From NCBI RefSeq assembly GCF_013426205.1, contig NC_089425.1, forward strand, positions 2,294,001-2,358,000: a stretch of 64,000 nucleotides of DNA, read 5' to 3'. Source of the stretch: Metarhizium brunneum. Its lineage: Eukaryota > Ascomycota > Sordariomycetes > Hypocreales > Clavicipitaceae. Below are positions 24,642-36,387 of this stretch, piece after piece. The translations under genes and the position numbers were made by a program. The stretch's first letter is position 1; each line of letters starts with the position of its first letter. Under the pieces are notes generated by a model. It ran no database searches. It had not been told where the DNA came from and saw only the letters and a list, made by a program, of their open reading frames with translations.

Positions 24642-27272
24642 ATGCCGCCCAACGACGAGCCCGCCGATGCTGGCAGCAGCTCTGCTCCCGATCTACAGAT
24701 TCTCGGCGATGAGATCACCCTGCAACCTAGTGGCTATGTTGAGCCGGAGGGTGGCCATGAGGGCAAGGAAGAGGCATTGCTGAACCAATTTGCCTCGTTC
24801 CGCGCCGAGCCTTTACAGTACCGCGACACCTACATATCCCATGAGAGTTGGCGACATGAGCTGAAGCACAGACTGACTGGTCGTACTGTAGATTCCTTCG
24901 AGAAGTGTCATTGTATGTTTCGGGTCAGGGCTGGCGAGCATATAACAACGTCATTGGTCAACCGGCCTTTTATTCCGGCTTTTCAGAGAATATGAAGTCA
25001 ATGGTTCTGTCAGCACCACTGCTTCAGGAACGCATCACAAAGCTTGCAGAGGACAGGGTCGCCGTTGAAGTCAAGGAAGGACTAATAAACAAGGATGACA
25101 AAGACTTTGGAGTAAAGTGCGCCCAGAGGCGAAACGCTCTCGAGAATGGGCTCCAGGAAGTCGCAGATAAGATGACCGACGACATGATCTGCAAAATGGA
25201 AAGCAAGCCATTTATTCGAGGGGCCTACTACATGGCTACCCAGCTTTTGACCAGAGCCTATCACCAAGGAATCCACGTGTCCAGCGAAGAAGTTTTGCGC
25301 CTACGAAAGGTTGCTGACTTTGCTGCCAAGAAGAAACAGAGTATCATCTTCCTACCCAGCCACCGATCTCACGTCGATTACGTCTCGCTGCAGCTCATTT
25401 GCTATCGCCTCGGCTTAACATTGCCTATCGTCGTTGCCGGAGATAATCTCAACATCCCGCTCCTCGGCAGCTTCCTGCAGCATGCTGGTGCCATGTGGAT
25501 CAGGCGATCATTTGGTGACGATGCCTTATATACCACGTTGGTTCAGAGCTACATCGACACCTTGCTCCAAGAGGGCTACAACTTTGAATGTTTTATTGAA
25601 GGAGGCCGCTCTCGCACCGGGAAGCTATTGCCGCCGAAATTCGGCATTCTGAGCTTTATTCTTGACAGCATTCTATCTGGGCGGGTTGATGACGCAATTG
25701 TTTGTCCCGTCAGTACTCAGTATGACAAAGTCATTGAAACCGAGGGCTATGTCACTGAGTTGCTTGGAGTACCGAAAAAAAAGGAGAATTTGGCAGACTT
25801 CGTTTCTGGTGGCTCGTCTGTTCTTTCATTGAAGCTTGGTAGAGTGGATGTCAGATTTCATGAGCCGTGGAGCCTGCGCAAGTTTGTTGATGAGCAGTTA
25901 TCTCGCCTTCCGTCTATTCCCCCTGGCTTAGACACCGAACACCACAAGCCTGACGTGAGAGCCGCTCGTGAAAAGATTTTGAGGACCATGGGGTACAAGG
26001 TGCTAAGTGACATCAATGCTGTGTCTGTCGTTATGCCAACTGCTCTCATTGGCACAGTTCTCCTTACTCTGCGTGGTCGTGGAGTTGGTTTACAAGAGTT
26101 GATCCGCCGTGTTGAATGGCTCACTGCCCGAATTCGTGCCAAGGGAGGGCGTGTTGCTCACTTTGGAAACGCGCCCACGTCTGAAATTATCAATCGTGGT
26201 TTGGATGTGCTTGGCAAGGACCTTGTCGGCATTGTCAATGGCCTAGCTGAGCCGACCTTCTATGCGGTTGACCGCTTCCAGCTGTCGTTCTACCGAAACA
26301 TGACGATTCATTTGTTCATCTATGAGGCCTTGGTTAGTGCGGCAATGTACATGCATGTCAAACGTGGTGGTGGGCCTGCTATGCAAGACATCTCATACAC
26401 TGAACTGAAGGACCAAGTCTTCTTCTTGTCCTCTTTGTTCCGCGGCGAATTCATTTTCGGATCCGATGGCCTTGTCACAAACTTGGACAACACTCTCCAT
26501 GGTCTCGAGGCAGACCATATTGTTCGACTCGATCGAGATCAGAGCGGCACTGTCACCACAATCGGGCTGTCCGTGGAAGAACGCAAGGCAGGCCGCGAGA
26601 ATTACGACTTCTATTGTTTCTTGATTTGGCCGTTCATAGAAGCCAGCTGGCTTGCGGCTGTCTCGCTGATGGGCCTATCACCACCACCTGGGAGTAATGG
26701 AGAAATCTGGGTTGAGCAAAACAAAGCACAGAACAGCGCTCAGCTAGTAAGTGATTGAGTAGAACTGGCATCTTTATGATACATGTACACTAACTAACTC
26801 TGAACAGTTGGGTAAAACTCTCTACCACCAAGGAGATTTGTCGTACTTTGAAGCCGTGAACAAGGAGACCCTCAAGAACTCATACACCCGTTTTGAGCAA
26901 GATCAAATCATTCACGTAGTCAAGTCCAAGGACCCCAAGATCCCGCCTAGGATTCAACTCGATCCAGAATGGCGGCCGTCGCGAGACCCCAAAACCGGTG
27001 CCCTCGTTGCTGCAGGTAAACTTTGGGATTTCACGGAAAAGATTGCTAGTTCACGACGAGAGGGCAAGAATCGACGAGACGGGGCCACGGTCAGTGTGCG
27101 TGTGCTAAGATTGACCGACCAATTGGGGGCCAAGCTATTCGCCGAGGCTGTGGACGGCGAGAAGCAGGGGAAGAACAAAGTTCCCAGTCGGCTCAGTGTC
27201 GAGGAACAGGAGGCGCACAAGAAGGATGTGCGGAGGAGGAGGAAGAAGCTGAACCAGCGGGCACATTTGTAA
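24642..27272 (+). CDS. Glycerol-3-phosphate / DHAP acyltransferase (PlsB/GNPAT family)
   Basis: Acyltransferase that acylates sn-glycerol-3-phosphate or dihydroxyacetone phosphate, the first step of glycerolipid or ether-lipid synthesis, at a membrane. Three exons, 24642-24817, 24892-26746 and 26808-27272, give 831 residues. The first junction uses donor GTACCG and branch CTGAC. It restores the conserved FLREVSLYVSGQGW run, which is broken in a simple reading. Catalytic block I is HRSHVD (H216, D221; the HX4D motif), block II GAMWIRRSFGDD, block III FIEGGRSRTGK (about 292-302) and block IV VCPVSTQYDKVIE. The C-terminus is basic (RRRRKKLNQRAHL). Overall similarity is to the DHAPAT/GNPAT branch rather than yeast Gat1/Gat2, so a mitochondrial or peroxisomal site is possible, but no clear targeting signal is visible. 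Confidence 0.92.
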
Positions 27273-27509
27273 AGATATGAATATGTATATTTGTACAACC
27301 AGAAAACGTCTATATACCCATAAATATCAACGCTTTTGCATGCCACGTCTTGGTCTTGACGTCGCTGAACCCCGCGCAAAGTATCCAAGCCCCGAGCCAA
27401 AAAGAGCCGACTCAGACATGAACAAAACCGCTGCCCTCTTTATAATGTACAACAATAGCAGCGGCTAAACCGCTATAGCCGCTGATGGATCCGCGCCGTA
27501 GAAGACAAC

Positions 27510-28640
27510 TCAAGTTGATTTAGGCGGTAGAATGATATTGTCAATTAATCTGACAGCAGGGCCACCGGAATGGCCCAGATCCTCGCCCTCATACGGCTCT
27601 TCTACAGGGGACATTCGCACCGCGCCGCTCAAAACAGCACCCCTTGCCACATCGACGGCATCAACCTCGTGCAAAGAATCCGGGTCGGCGAGGGAAATGT
27701 AATCGACTTCAAATTGAGCCCGTTCACTTGGCTTCATGTCCATCTGCGCCCTGAGCATCATGGCGCAAACATGCTGCGCAGCGCCAAGGATGGTGGCGCG
27801 ATCGGTGTGTCCTCCGCGGTAGGCATTTTCAGCAGCTCGCAGGGCAGTATTAAGAACGATGGCGACATCGCGACGGCGAGTGCCGAGGTAGACGTTGCGT
27901 GAAGCCATGGCCAGGCCATCAGTCTCGCGCTCGGTCGGGCAGACGACCACCTCCGTAGGCACCATGAGGTCCTTGACCATGCGCCGGATGACAACCGTCT
28001 GCTGGACATCCTTCTGCCCGAAATACACGCGCTCCGGCTGCACGATGTTGAAGAGCTTCATGCAGACCGTGGCGACGCCCCTGAAGAAGGTAGGCCGGCT
28101 GGCGCCCTCGAGAACCTCGGCCACGGGCGTGATGGTGACAAAGCTCCCCTTGCTATCGACGGCCTGTCCGGGGAACCCGGAGGGGTACATCTCGGGCGTG
28201 GTCGGCGCAAAGATGGCGGATATGCGTCCGAGATTGGCCCCGTCATCAGCCAGCTCGCGATCGAGCTTGGCCAGCGCAGCGGTGTCGGTCTCCCACGTCA
28301 CCGGGTAGGACGACAGGTCCTCCTGGACGCCGAACTGGGCCGGGTTGACATAGATGCTCACGACAACGTGGTGGTTTTCCTTGGCCGCGGCCCGGATCAA
28401 GGCAAGATGACCCTCGTGGAGGGCTCCCATGGTGGGAACGAGCCCTACGCTGCGATAGTTGACCGTGTGCGGCCTCCTCCATCTCCGGACCTGCTCGACC
28501 GCGCGGAGCACGCGAATAGGCGAGGACGGCACGGTCTCGACGGCCGTCCGTAGTGACCTTGACCACATGTATGGCGACGGGCCACGCCGCGGGCCATGGG
28601 CAGCACGTGCCCCGATCTGAGGCGCTACCAGACGCTGCAT
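27510..28640 (-). CDS. Pantothenate synthetase
   Basis: Condenses pantoate and beta-alanine with ATP to make pantothenate (vitamin B5), precursor of coenzyme A; equivalent to bacterial PanC and yeast Pan6. Single exon, 376 residues. The HIGH-type nucleotide-binding motif is MGALHEGHL at 71-79. It is followed by VVSIYVNPAQFGVQEDLSSYP, the substrate loop FGQKDVQQTVVIRRMVKDL and the second ATP motif GLAMASRNVYL. The roughly 60 residues before the core are Arg-rich and may be a mitochondrial targeting peptide. A second Met at residue 25 is an alternative start that would shorten this. There is an insertion around 125-150 relative to bacterial enzymes. Confidence 0.93.
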   Translation of the reverse strand: MQRLVAPQIGARAAHGPRRGPSPYMWSRSLRTAVETVPSSPIRVLRAVEQVRRWRRPHTVNYRSVGLVPTMGALHEGHLALIRAAAKENHHVVVSIYVNPAQFGVQEDLSSYPVTWETDTAALAKLDRELADDGANLGRISAIFAPTTPEMYPSGFPGQAVDSKGSFVTITPVAEVLEGASRPTFFRGVATVCMKLFNIVQPERVYFGQKDVQQTVVIRRMVKDLMVPTEVVVCPTERETDGLAMASRNVYLGTRRRDVAIVLNTALRAAENAYRGGHTDRATILGAAQHVCAMMLRAQMDMKPSERAQFEVDYISLADPDSLHEVDAVDVARGAVLSGAVRMSPVEEPYEGEDLGHSGGPAVRLIDNIILPPKST

Positions 28641-29794
28641 TGCAGTGGGAAAGCCGAGGGGGAAGGAAAGCGACAGTGTGTGAGGCGGCGCGGGTGGAGG
28701 GAAATTACAAGAGAGGGGAAAAGCGTATTTTCCATTTTCGGGGCCGCAATGGCCTTGAAAAGGAGTCTGTTCGTGATGGTTTCTGCTGCGGAGATTTGGG
28801 GACGCCGGAGTTTTCGATGGGGAATGAGGGAAAAGGCGGATGAGTCAGCAGCCTCAAAGTGAACCACGGGAGCGGTGCTGCGACGCCGTGGTGTTGGAAT
28901 GGTAGGGCGTTGGATAAAAAAAAAATGAAAAGATGAAAAACTGAAATGTGCTCCGGGCCAAATGATGGTGTTATATACCCGGCTCGCAGTCCAAATCTAT
29001 TATGAATTGATGAAGAGTCTGCGGTGAAAACCGATTGTTCTGTCGTGCACAAGGGACGTGGTGGGTAGAACAAGGATGACGAATGGCTTTGAACTGTATT
29101 GTTCTGAGCTGGGAAGTTGGCTGCCTAAAGTATTCATGCTTGCTCCCGGCACTTGATAATCTCGCTAGTTTTACAAGACCATTGTGTTTTCAATTGATTG
29201 TTGAGAAAATAGAGTTGGAAGTGGAAAGCATGCCACGTACTTAGACATATCCGCCGCACCAGTCATGGTGACGAGGTACGAACCTCTGCCGTAACAAACA
29301 GGAAATTAATGACTGCGGGTCATGGACAGGGGGGTCAAAATCTTTGAAAAATCACTCAGCGTTATTGTTCCTAGTGCCGAACTTGGACTATGTCAGGTCT
29401 GATCTGCGCGGAGAGCAAGGGCCTCTTTGTGAGTGCCCGTGGGCATAATTGTAACCCTAACCCTTAAAGCCAGGCTACATGAACAAAACGAGCGGGCAAA
29501 CTTTGCTGTCAGGCAAGAATTCGTGCTTTGACCCCTTTTCTACCCCATCCTTTTCGAATATTTGAAACTATTAGTCATTCATAAGAGTGTTCAATTAAGA
29601 AGTGGGAGATTGTGCTCATTAATCTGCGACATCTATCAATTCTATCGATAGTATAATATAGAATTCCCTCCTGCGCCAACACAAAACTTCATATTCCCAA
29701 TTCCCAATGCAGTCATTAGAGTATTCTATTCTAAACCAACCCAATTCCGAGCATTAATTAAATTGCAGAGCCGCAATTATGAAGCATGTTATAC
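28641..29794. other. Spacer with promoter of the pantothenate synthetase gene
   Basis: 1.15 kb. It has an A-run near 28918-28926 and, at 29452-29466, TAACCCTAACCCTTA, two telomere-like CCCTAA units that may be chance. No gene seen. Confidence 0.55.
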
Positions 29795-31724
29795 TTAGGC
29801 CATGCCGCCACCAGTCATACTTCCCTGCTTCAGCTTCGACCATCGAGTGAAACAGCCGATGAGAGTGGCGATTCCAGTGGCCGCGATGCACATGGCAAAA
29901 ACAACTTTAAGACCAGCCATGTAGCCGGCAATGACAAGAGGCTGTTGGTCCGCAGGGAATGCGTGTCGAATCTCAGTAGCGCCAGTGAGGACAAGGGTTC
30001 CCAGGTCAACTTGGGGTGCGTTCTTGAGAACGTGGTCGACCATCTGATTGATGAATGCAGCCTGGCTTCCAGAGACGAGATAGGCACCTCCAATACTTTG
30101 GAAGACTAAAAAATTTCACTGGTTAGTCATTGGGGGGGTCCGCGTTGGAAAAGACAAACGTCGCAAAGGCACTTACAGAGGAGCATGCCGGTGGCCGAGG
30201 CAAGATCTTCAGGGGGAACTGAGCCCTGAACAGCAATCATGGGAATCTGGAAAGCGGTTCCCCAACCAAGTCCAGCGACAATCTGGTATCCGATCCATGC
30301 ACCGGTAGAAGAGTCGACGTCGAGCATGTACAGGAGACCAGCGCCGACGGTGGCAACGGCGCCACCCCCGAGGAGCATGGGCTGGTATCGGCCCGTCGCA
30401 GATACGTAGGTGCCACTGAGAATGGTAGAGATTGTGACAGCAACGATGAACGGCAAGTTGCGAACACCGCTCATGGTTGGGTTCGTTCCATGGACGGACT
30501 GAAAGTAGATGGGGATGTAGTAGATGGCGGCGAAGAAGCCGCCGGCAAAGATGAAAGCAAAGGCGCTCATGACCCAGTTGGTGCGTTCCCTGGCGAGTCT
30601 AGGAGGAACCATGGATCGCTCGCCCTGGAAGTACTGCAGAGCAGCCCAAGCCGCCGTGATGGCGACAAAGCCAACGAGAAGGCCAATGACAACAGACGAG
30701 TTCCAGGCGTGGGCAACACCGCCATACTGCACAGCAAGGATGTAGGTGACGGTGGCGCCCATCATCAAGACAATACCAAGAGGGTCCATCTGCAAGAACT
30801 TTTCCAAGTGAGTTGCCTTGACGGGGACAGCACTCTTGGGCGTCTGGAAGAAGACCAAGATGACCAGGGCGGAGAGACCTCCGATGGGGAGGTTGATGTA
30901 GAAACACCATCGCCAGCTGACGTTGTCGGTGAATGCGCCGCCCAAAAGAGGGCCAATGACACTGGCGAATCCATACGAAGCACCGAGGATGCCGGTAAAG
31001 GCAGGCCGCCGCTTGGGAGGAGCAGAAAAGGCGATGATGGTATAAGCGCCAGCTCCGAGACCAGCGGCGCCGACACCAGCAATCGCGCGTCCAGCAATGA
31101 GGGCCTCTGCGCTGGGGGCAGCACCGCAAATGACGGATCCGAGCTCAAAGATGAAGATGGCGACGAGGAAGGATGTCTTTAGTGGGAAGTACTTGTAAAC
31201 CTTGCCCCCTATTCACGATGGACTTAGCAACTTTTGCGACTAGGATGAAGACGGGAACGACGTACATGTTGACTGCATAGAACCAACCGTCATGAAAAAG
31301 GCAGCACCATACCAGCCTACTTTATCAAGGCCCTTGAACTCGTCGGTGATTTTAGGAATGGCGGTGGCAACAATGGTCTACATGTAAACGTGTCAGTGGT
31401 GTTTCGACAAGCTTGTGGAAACAAGGAGCAGCTAAATGCGCGGCTTACCATATCAAGAGACAGAAGGAAGACGCTCATGACAAGGGCAACAACGATGAAG
31501 ACCATTTTGATACCAGAGGGATACTCGATATCGTCAGACGCATCGTCGGCCACGGTGGATGACACATCGTCATGTTTCTCTTGTATATTATTAGCACGCC
31601 TTTCGTCCTCGCCGCCACTCGAGTAATTGGCCTTTTCCGATGCTTGGTCCCCGGCGATGGTTGATGCTGAAGAAATAGTTCGATCCGAACCCTTTGGGAC
31701 CGCTAGGCCCGTAGCGCTGGTCAT
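29795..31724 (-). CDS. MFS drug/toxin exporter, DHA2-type (14 TM)
   Basis: Predicted plasma-membrane H+ antiporter exporting small toxic molecules. Four exons: 31724-31449, 31377-31266, 31208-30177 and 30105-29795, giving 576 residues. All three introns (71, 57 and 71 nt) are GT-AG and each junction restores conserved sequence. Across junction 1 the DHA2 motif D1 is formed ([17 protein letters not shown], about 90-106). Junction 2 gives [11 protein letters not shown]. Junction 3 gives [20 protein letters not shown]. Antiporter motif C is GPLLGGAF (about 205). The first 70 residues are a hydrophilic Ser/Asp/Glu-rich cytoplasmic tail. The start is the first ATG in frame. Relatives are often in secondary-metabolite clusters or act in drug resistance, but no cluster genes are next to it here. 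Confidence 0.92.
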
Positions 31725-33572
31725 TCTGGGCAATATTTTGTGTCGTCCTAGGTTCTATGCTGAAAGACGAATACGCAGTGGGAGAAGAGAAGAAGAGACT
31801 GAAGAGTGATACATATATATATCTTCATAGAACAAGGTCCCCGGTTATCCCAAGTCTTCGATGAAGCGAGCGGAATACTGAAGGGAGTCGACACGGTGGT
31901 CCCCAGACATACATATAGGCAGAAAACCGACGACGATATCCAGTTCCCCCTCCTGCGTGGACCATGACCCCGGCGGTAGCAAGTTGCAATCTACCATGAC
32001 TCACTGATAATCACATAGACAGATCCGGAGAGATGATGCGGTTAGCCATGCGGAGTTTACGACCCATTGAAGATCCCAAGGCCTAGCGGTGCTTATTCTC
32101 ACAGCACGGCCATGACAACGAGACAAAATTTGGACAGCCTAATAACCACGCAACAACCGGCGCTTATGAGCCATAACGGGATGTGTTAGTGCGGTGGATA
32201 CACACCATTACTCTGTACAATGGACATTTTGCCATTCCCAGGGTACCATGAGTCCATGACAATCATGGGTGGCCAGCCACATGCAGCTTGCCCGGGTGCA
32301 TCCCCGACCTGAGACTGTTCGATTCGACGGCGCCCTGGCGAACCCGCCAAGTCCGCAGGGCTGATTGTGTAAGCCGCCTAATTTAGCCTCAAGCGAGCGA
32401 GTTCCAACATGTTACCAAGCAAGTCCGCCAAGACGGGCAAAGGAAGGCCTTGTTTGATGGAGCTCGCAGTTGATGTTGCGCCGGCCAGATATCGCCAACC
32501 AGACAGGGTTCTCGCGCTCCGATTGCCGCAGCTTTCTGCTCCTTTGGATTCGCTGCTTACGCCGTGCTCTGTAGCTTGTCGCTCATTGAACGCGGCGAGC
32601 CGACATCAGTCATGACGGTGATGTGAGCGTCAACATGGCTCATGATGAGTGGGTGGGTGAGGTTGCGGTGAGACGGACATACACAAGTTACATAACTTGC
32701 ATAACGCCCATTCCCATTGCATAACGGCTCCTGGTCTGCGCTGATGTCGTGTGCCGGCAATTACGGACTTAAGCATGTTGCAAGTCTGGTATGCTTATTC
32801 CCCTGTCCCATCTTCAGACAAGCCCTCACAGATCTGCCACACGGCTGCTTCACGCCATTCCCATATCTCGGGCGTGCCCACGGGACTTGTACCGAGTGGC
32901 TGAGAGACTATCGGACAAAATGGATTCGGCGGAGTTTGCGTGATCCGCTGTCCGCACCCCTTGGTCGCGTCGCTCTTCGCATCGTCGCAAGTTTTCCAGC
33001 GCTAGATTTGACGAGCTTGCAACCGTGGTTCATGGGAGGGATACCCATCTGCACCCATCTACGCGCAAATGCTGTTCAAAGGAGAAGGATTTTGGCGTGG
33101 ACCAGCCCCGGCCATCAATGCTCTGCGTCGCCATCGCCAGTACTGAAGACATCGCAAGTCTACGAGCTCCCGACCAAGCAGGCTTTTTCAAAAAAAAAAA
33201 AAAAGGTTTCGCTAATCTTTTGTTTTGTTTTATTTTTTGCTCGCAGTGCCTCGGGACTGGCTCAGCCCCCGGATTTCGGCCCCGTTTACCCCGGGTTTGC
33301 GCGCCGATAAAGCTCGTTAGATCTATATACACCGTCATTTTGTCTCAAGCCATTGAGCCTTTATACCTTTCTCTTGTGCATGTATAGTCTCTATTGACAG
33401 TCTACTGCCCCCAATGCAGCTCGTCGCTTGGCATCTCCAGGTCCCATCTAGGAAAGAGACACAACATTGAACCACATTTACCCCGCCTGCTCCTTCATCG
33501 GCCATTCCCTACATATCAAACTCCAACTTCACCTATTCCCAAGTCGAAAAGTTCTCCGTCTCTGTAGGAACA
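31725..33572. promoter_or_regulatory. Divergent promoter region between exporter and aldehyde dehydrogenase
   Basis: 1.85 kb between two divergent start codons. It contains TATA-like ATATATATAT at about 31811-31820 (87 nt upstream of the exporter ATG) and a poly-A run at 33189-33204. No coding signal seen. Confidence 0.55.
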
Positions 33573-35280
33573 ATGAGCGCCCCGTCCATCCAACTAACAG
33601 CTCCAAACGGGGTAAAATATACCCAGCCTACGGGCCTCTTCATCAACAACGAGTTTGTCAAGTCAAGATCCGGAAAGACCATCACGTCTCTCGACCCCGC
33701 GTAAGTGCATCACGCGTTTGTTCAGCAGAGACTACAAGTTGACATTTCAAATCATGGCAATCTGACCCAGACTTTCTCTTGCAGTACTGAAAACGAAATT
33801 GCTACCGTCCAGGCCGCTGGCCCTGAAGATGTAGACGACGCTGTCAAGGCTGCCCATGCGGCGCTGAAGCACCCCTCGTGGAAGCAGATGCCTGTGTCCG
33901 ACAGGGGCAAGTTGATAAGCCGTCTTGCGGACCGGCTGGAAGCACAAAGGGAGTTGTTTGCTACGATTGAAGCCTGGGATAATGGTGAGTTCGCTGTCAC
34001 GTCGGCCGTATTTCCGTCCTCTTCATCACCCACCCCGGGCCTTCAAAATACAACTCGCACAAATGTCCCACAGCTATTCACCCAGCGTGCTAACACCAAC
34101 TCTAGGCAAAACGTATGCCGAGGCTCTCAGTGTCGATTTGGAGGAAGCCATTGGCACATTTCGCTACTATTCTGGCTGGGCGGACAAGATCTCGGGCCAA
34201 ACCATTCCCACCACTCACCAAAAGTTCGCCTATACCATCCGTCAACCCATTGGAGTTGTCGGCCAAATTATTCCTTGGAATTACCCGTTATCGATGGCTT
34301 CTTGGAAACTCGGGCCAGCCCTCGCGTGCGGAAACACCGTTATTATCAAGGCAGCCGAGCAGACTCCCCTTAGTATTCTTGTTCTAGCCTCATTGATCAA
34401 GGAGGTCGGCTTCCCGGCCGGCGTTGTCAACGTCGTGAATGGATATGGAAAGGATGCAGGAGCGGCCATAGTCGAGCATCCTCTAGTGGACAAGGTCGCC
34501 TTCACCGGTTCTACAGCCACTGCCAGACACATCATGAAGATGGCTTCCGCTACGCTCAAGAACATTACTCTGGAGACGGGAGGAAAATCGCCTCTCCTCG
34601 TCTTCGCAGATAGTGACTTGGAGCAGGCTGTAAAATGGTCTCACCTCGGAATCATGTCCAATCAAGGCCAGATATGCACGGCCACGTCGCGCATCCTGGT
34701 CGAGGACAGCGTCTATGATCAATTCGTCGACCAATTCGTCCAGCAGACCAAGACGGTCAGCAAGGTTGGCGACCAATGGAGTCCTGATACATATCAGGGC
34801 CCCCAAGTTTCCAAGCTGCAGTATGAGCGAGTTCTCGAGTACGTTGAAGCCGGAAAGGCCGAGGGTGCGAGACTTGTGTGTGGTGGGAAGCCTCTCCATG
34901 CTGACACCAAGGGATTCTTCATCGAACCTACCATCTTCACCGAGGTCAAGGACAGCATGCGAATTTACCGTGAGGAGATTTTTGGTCCCGTCGTGGTGAT
35001 TAGCCGGTTTAATTCGGAGGAAGAGGCAATTTCTCGAGCCAACGACTCCACCTACGGCCTCGGAGCTGCCGTCTTCACCAAAGATCTTGAGCGTGCGCAC
35101 CGGGTTGCATCTGAGATTGAGGCGGGTATGGTTTGGGTAAATAGCAGTAATGACGGTGATCCAAAGGTTCCTTTCGGAGGTGTCAAGCAGAGCGGCATTG
35201 GGAGAGAGCTTGGTGAGGCTGGTTTGGAGGCCTACAGCCAGGTTAAAGCCGTCCACATCAACATGGGTAATCGACTTTGA
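33573..35280 (+). CDS. Aldehyde dehydrogenase (NAD(P)+)
   Basis: Oxidises aldehydes to carboxylic acids. Three exons, 33573-33700, 33785-33984 and 34106-35280, give 500 residues, the standard class 1/2 length. Introns are 84 and 121 nt with donors GTAAGT and GTGAGT. Conserved features: PWNYPL (Asn of the oxyanion hole), Rossmann glycine motif FTGSTATARHI, general base Glu266 in LETGGKSP, catalytic Cys300 in GQICTATSR, and the late motif EEIFGPVVVISRF. The tail AVHINMGNRL is like that of fungal AldA/Ald cytosolic enzymes. No targeting peptide is visible, so it is probably cytosolic. The annotated start lies inside a normal family N-terminus (LFINNEFVKSRSGKTITSLDPA). Confidence 0.95.
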
Positions 35281-35605
35281 GTGAAATGGCTGTGGGGGAG
35301 CCAAGAGCCAAGTCAAAGTGACAAATAGACATTCTTCATGGTGCATCGCCTTGACAAATTATTGGGCATGTCACATCGAGGCTGCCCAAGCCTCCGGACC
35401 CACGTCACGAGCGCCAAAGCCACACAACCCGAGACAGTCGTCTTATGTAGGTCTATCCCATATCTTGGCGAAGACTAGGCCGTAACATGCGCGGCGATCG
35501 TGACCGGATACGACTGGTTTCAGTAGTATAATAAGGGCCCTGATTACGCTGCCCCAAATTGATTTCACAGCTCCACTCAAGCTCTGGCAGCAGCAATCCA
35601 CAGAG
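35281..35605. other. Short spacer downstream of aldehyde dehydrogenase
   Basis: 325 nt. It holds the 3' UTR of the dehydrogenase gene and the promoter of the following gene. Nothing distinctive seen. Confidence 0.5.
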
Positions 35606-36268
35606 ATGGACGTTGAGCCACCTTCATACAGCGAAGTCACCACCGATGGGGAGTATCTTCTTCCTCCAGCGACTCTGCGAATAAGCGGCCATGTCATCTA
35701 CTCTGATAAATCTGCCACAGAGCCGCTATATGAGCTCTCACATGAGCTGATCCATCTCCGCGATACAACAAGAAGCATAACCGTCAAGAGACTGGATACC
35801 ACTATCAAGCCATCTTCCTCGTCAACAGGACCACTCTCTCACGCTGTCACACAAAAACGCCATATATATGACCTGAAACATCCGGGCATCATCACCGGTC
35901 CAGTATTCTTGTACAACGCTGAATCAGTCTCGCGACATAGTCTTTGCTCTTTTGGGATGAGCACGTATCGGCCTCGGTTGTTCTCGTCGGCGAATGGATT
36001 CCGAGTACACCGCGCTGGAAAAGGGCTAGGCCACCAGGTTGTTGTCCGGGGATTGCTATTTTCAGCAGTGTCAACCAAGGCCAGTGCGGTCAAGTACGAA
36101 TGGTCGGATGAACGGGGAGAGATTCTTGCACGCGAGTTGAATTCTGCACAAGGCTGCAAACTGTTCATTACCAAGGAGATGAGCGTGAAGAAGAGAGATG
36201 CGCTGGTGACAGCGTGGGTGCTAAGGACGTGGTGGGAGCTCGCACGGAGCGGGGAGTATGAATTATGA
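35606..36268 (+). CDS. Conserved-looking protein of unknown function with N-terminal PPSY motif
   Basis: Single exon, 220 residues. I do not recognise a named family. It begins MDVEPPSYSEV; PPSY fits the PPxY consensus bound by WW domains of Rsp5/Nedd4-type ubiquitin ligases. The rest alternates predicted beta strands (ATLRISGHVIYS, PLYELSHELI, SITVKRLD, RHIYDLKHPG, HQVVVRGLLFSA, KYEWSDERGEILARE) with a C-terminal Trp-containing segment that looks helical and hydrophobic (DALVTAWVLRTWWELA). The strand-rich body suggests a Tubby- or LURP-like beta barrel, but that is a guess. Composition and a full-length frame with balanced residues argue that the gene is real. It is in tandem after the aldehyde dehydrogenase. 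Confidence 0.75.
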   Translation: MDVEPPSYSEVTTDGEYLLPPATLRISGHVIYSDKSATEPLYELSHELIHLRDTTRSITVKRLDTTIKPSSSSTGPLSHAVTQKRHIYDLKHPGIITGPVFLYNAESVSRHSLCSFGMSTYRPRLFSSANGFRVHRAGKGLGHQVVVRGLLFSAVSTKASAVKYEWSDERGEILARELNSAQGCKLFITKEMSVKKRDALVTAWVLRTWWELARSGEYEL

Positions 36269-36387
36269 CAACATGTCTGCATTATACCATTGACGTTGGC
36301 ATTGTTTCGTACATGTGAACCATGTTATGGGCTATGGTTTTGTATCGCAGTGTTTGCCTTTGGGGCCGTGCCTTCGCTTTGCGTGCT

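Noticed and set aside
30490..31182. 230-codon open frame on the plus strand
   Set aside because: Antisense to the third exon of the MFS exporter.
29795..35280. MFS exporter, aldehyde dehydrogenase and nearby regulators as a secondary-metabolite cluster
   Set aside because: No core synthase, P450 or tailoring set is present; neighbours are housekeeping genes.
34483..35346. 287-codon open frame on the minus strand
   Set aside because: Antisense to the conserved third exon of aldehyde dehydrogenase; composition explained by that gene.
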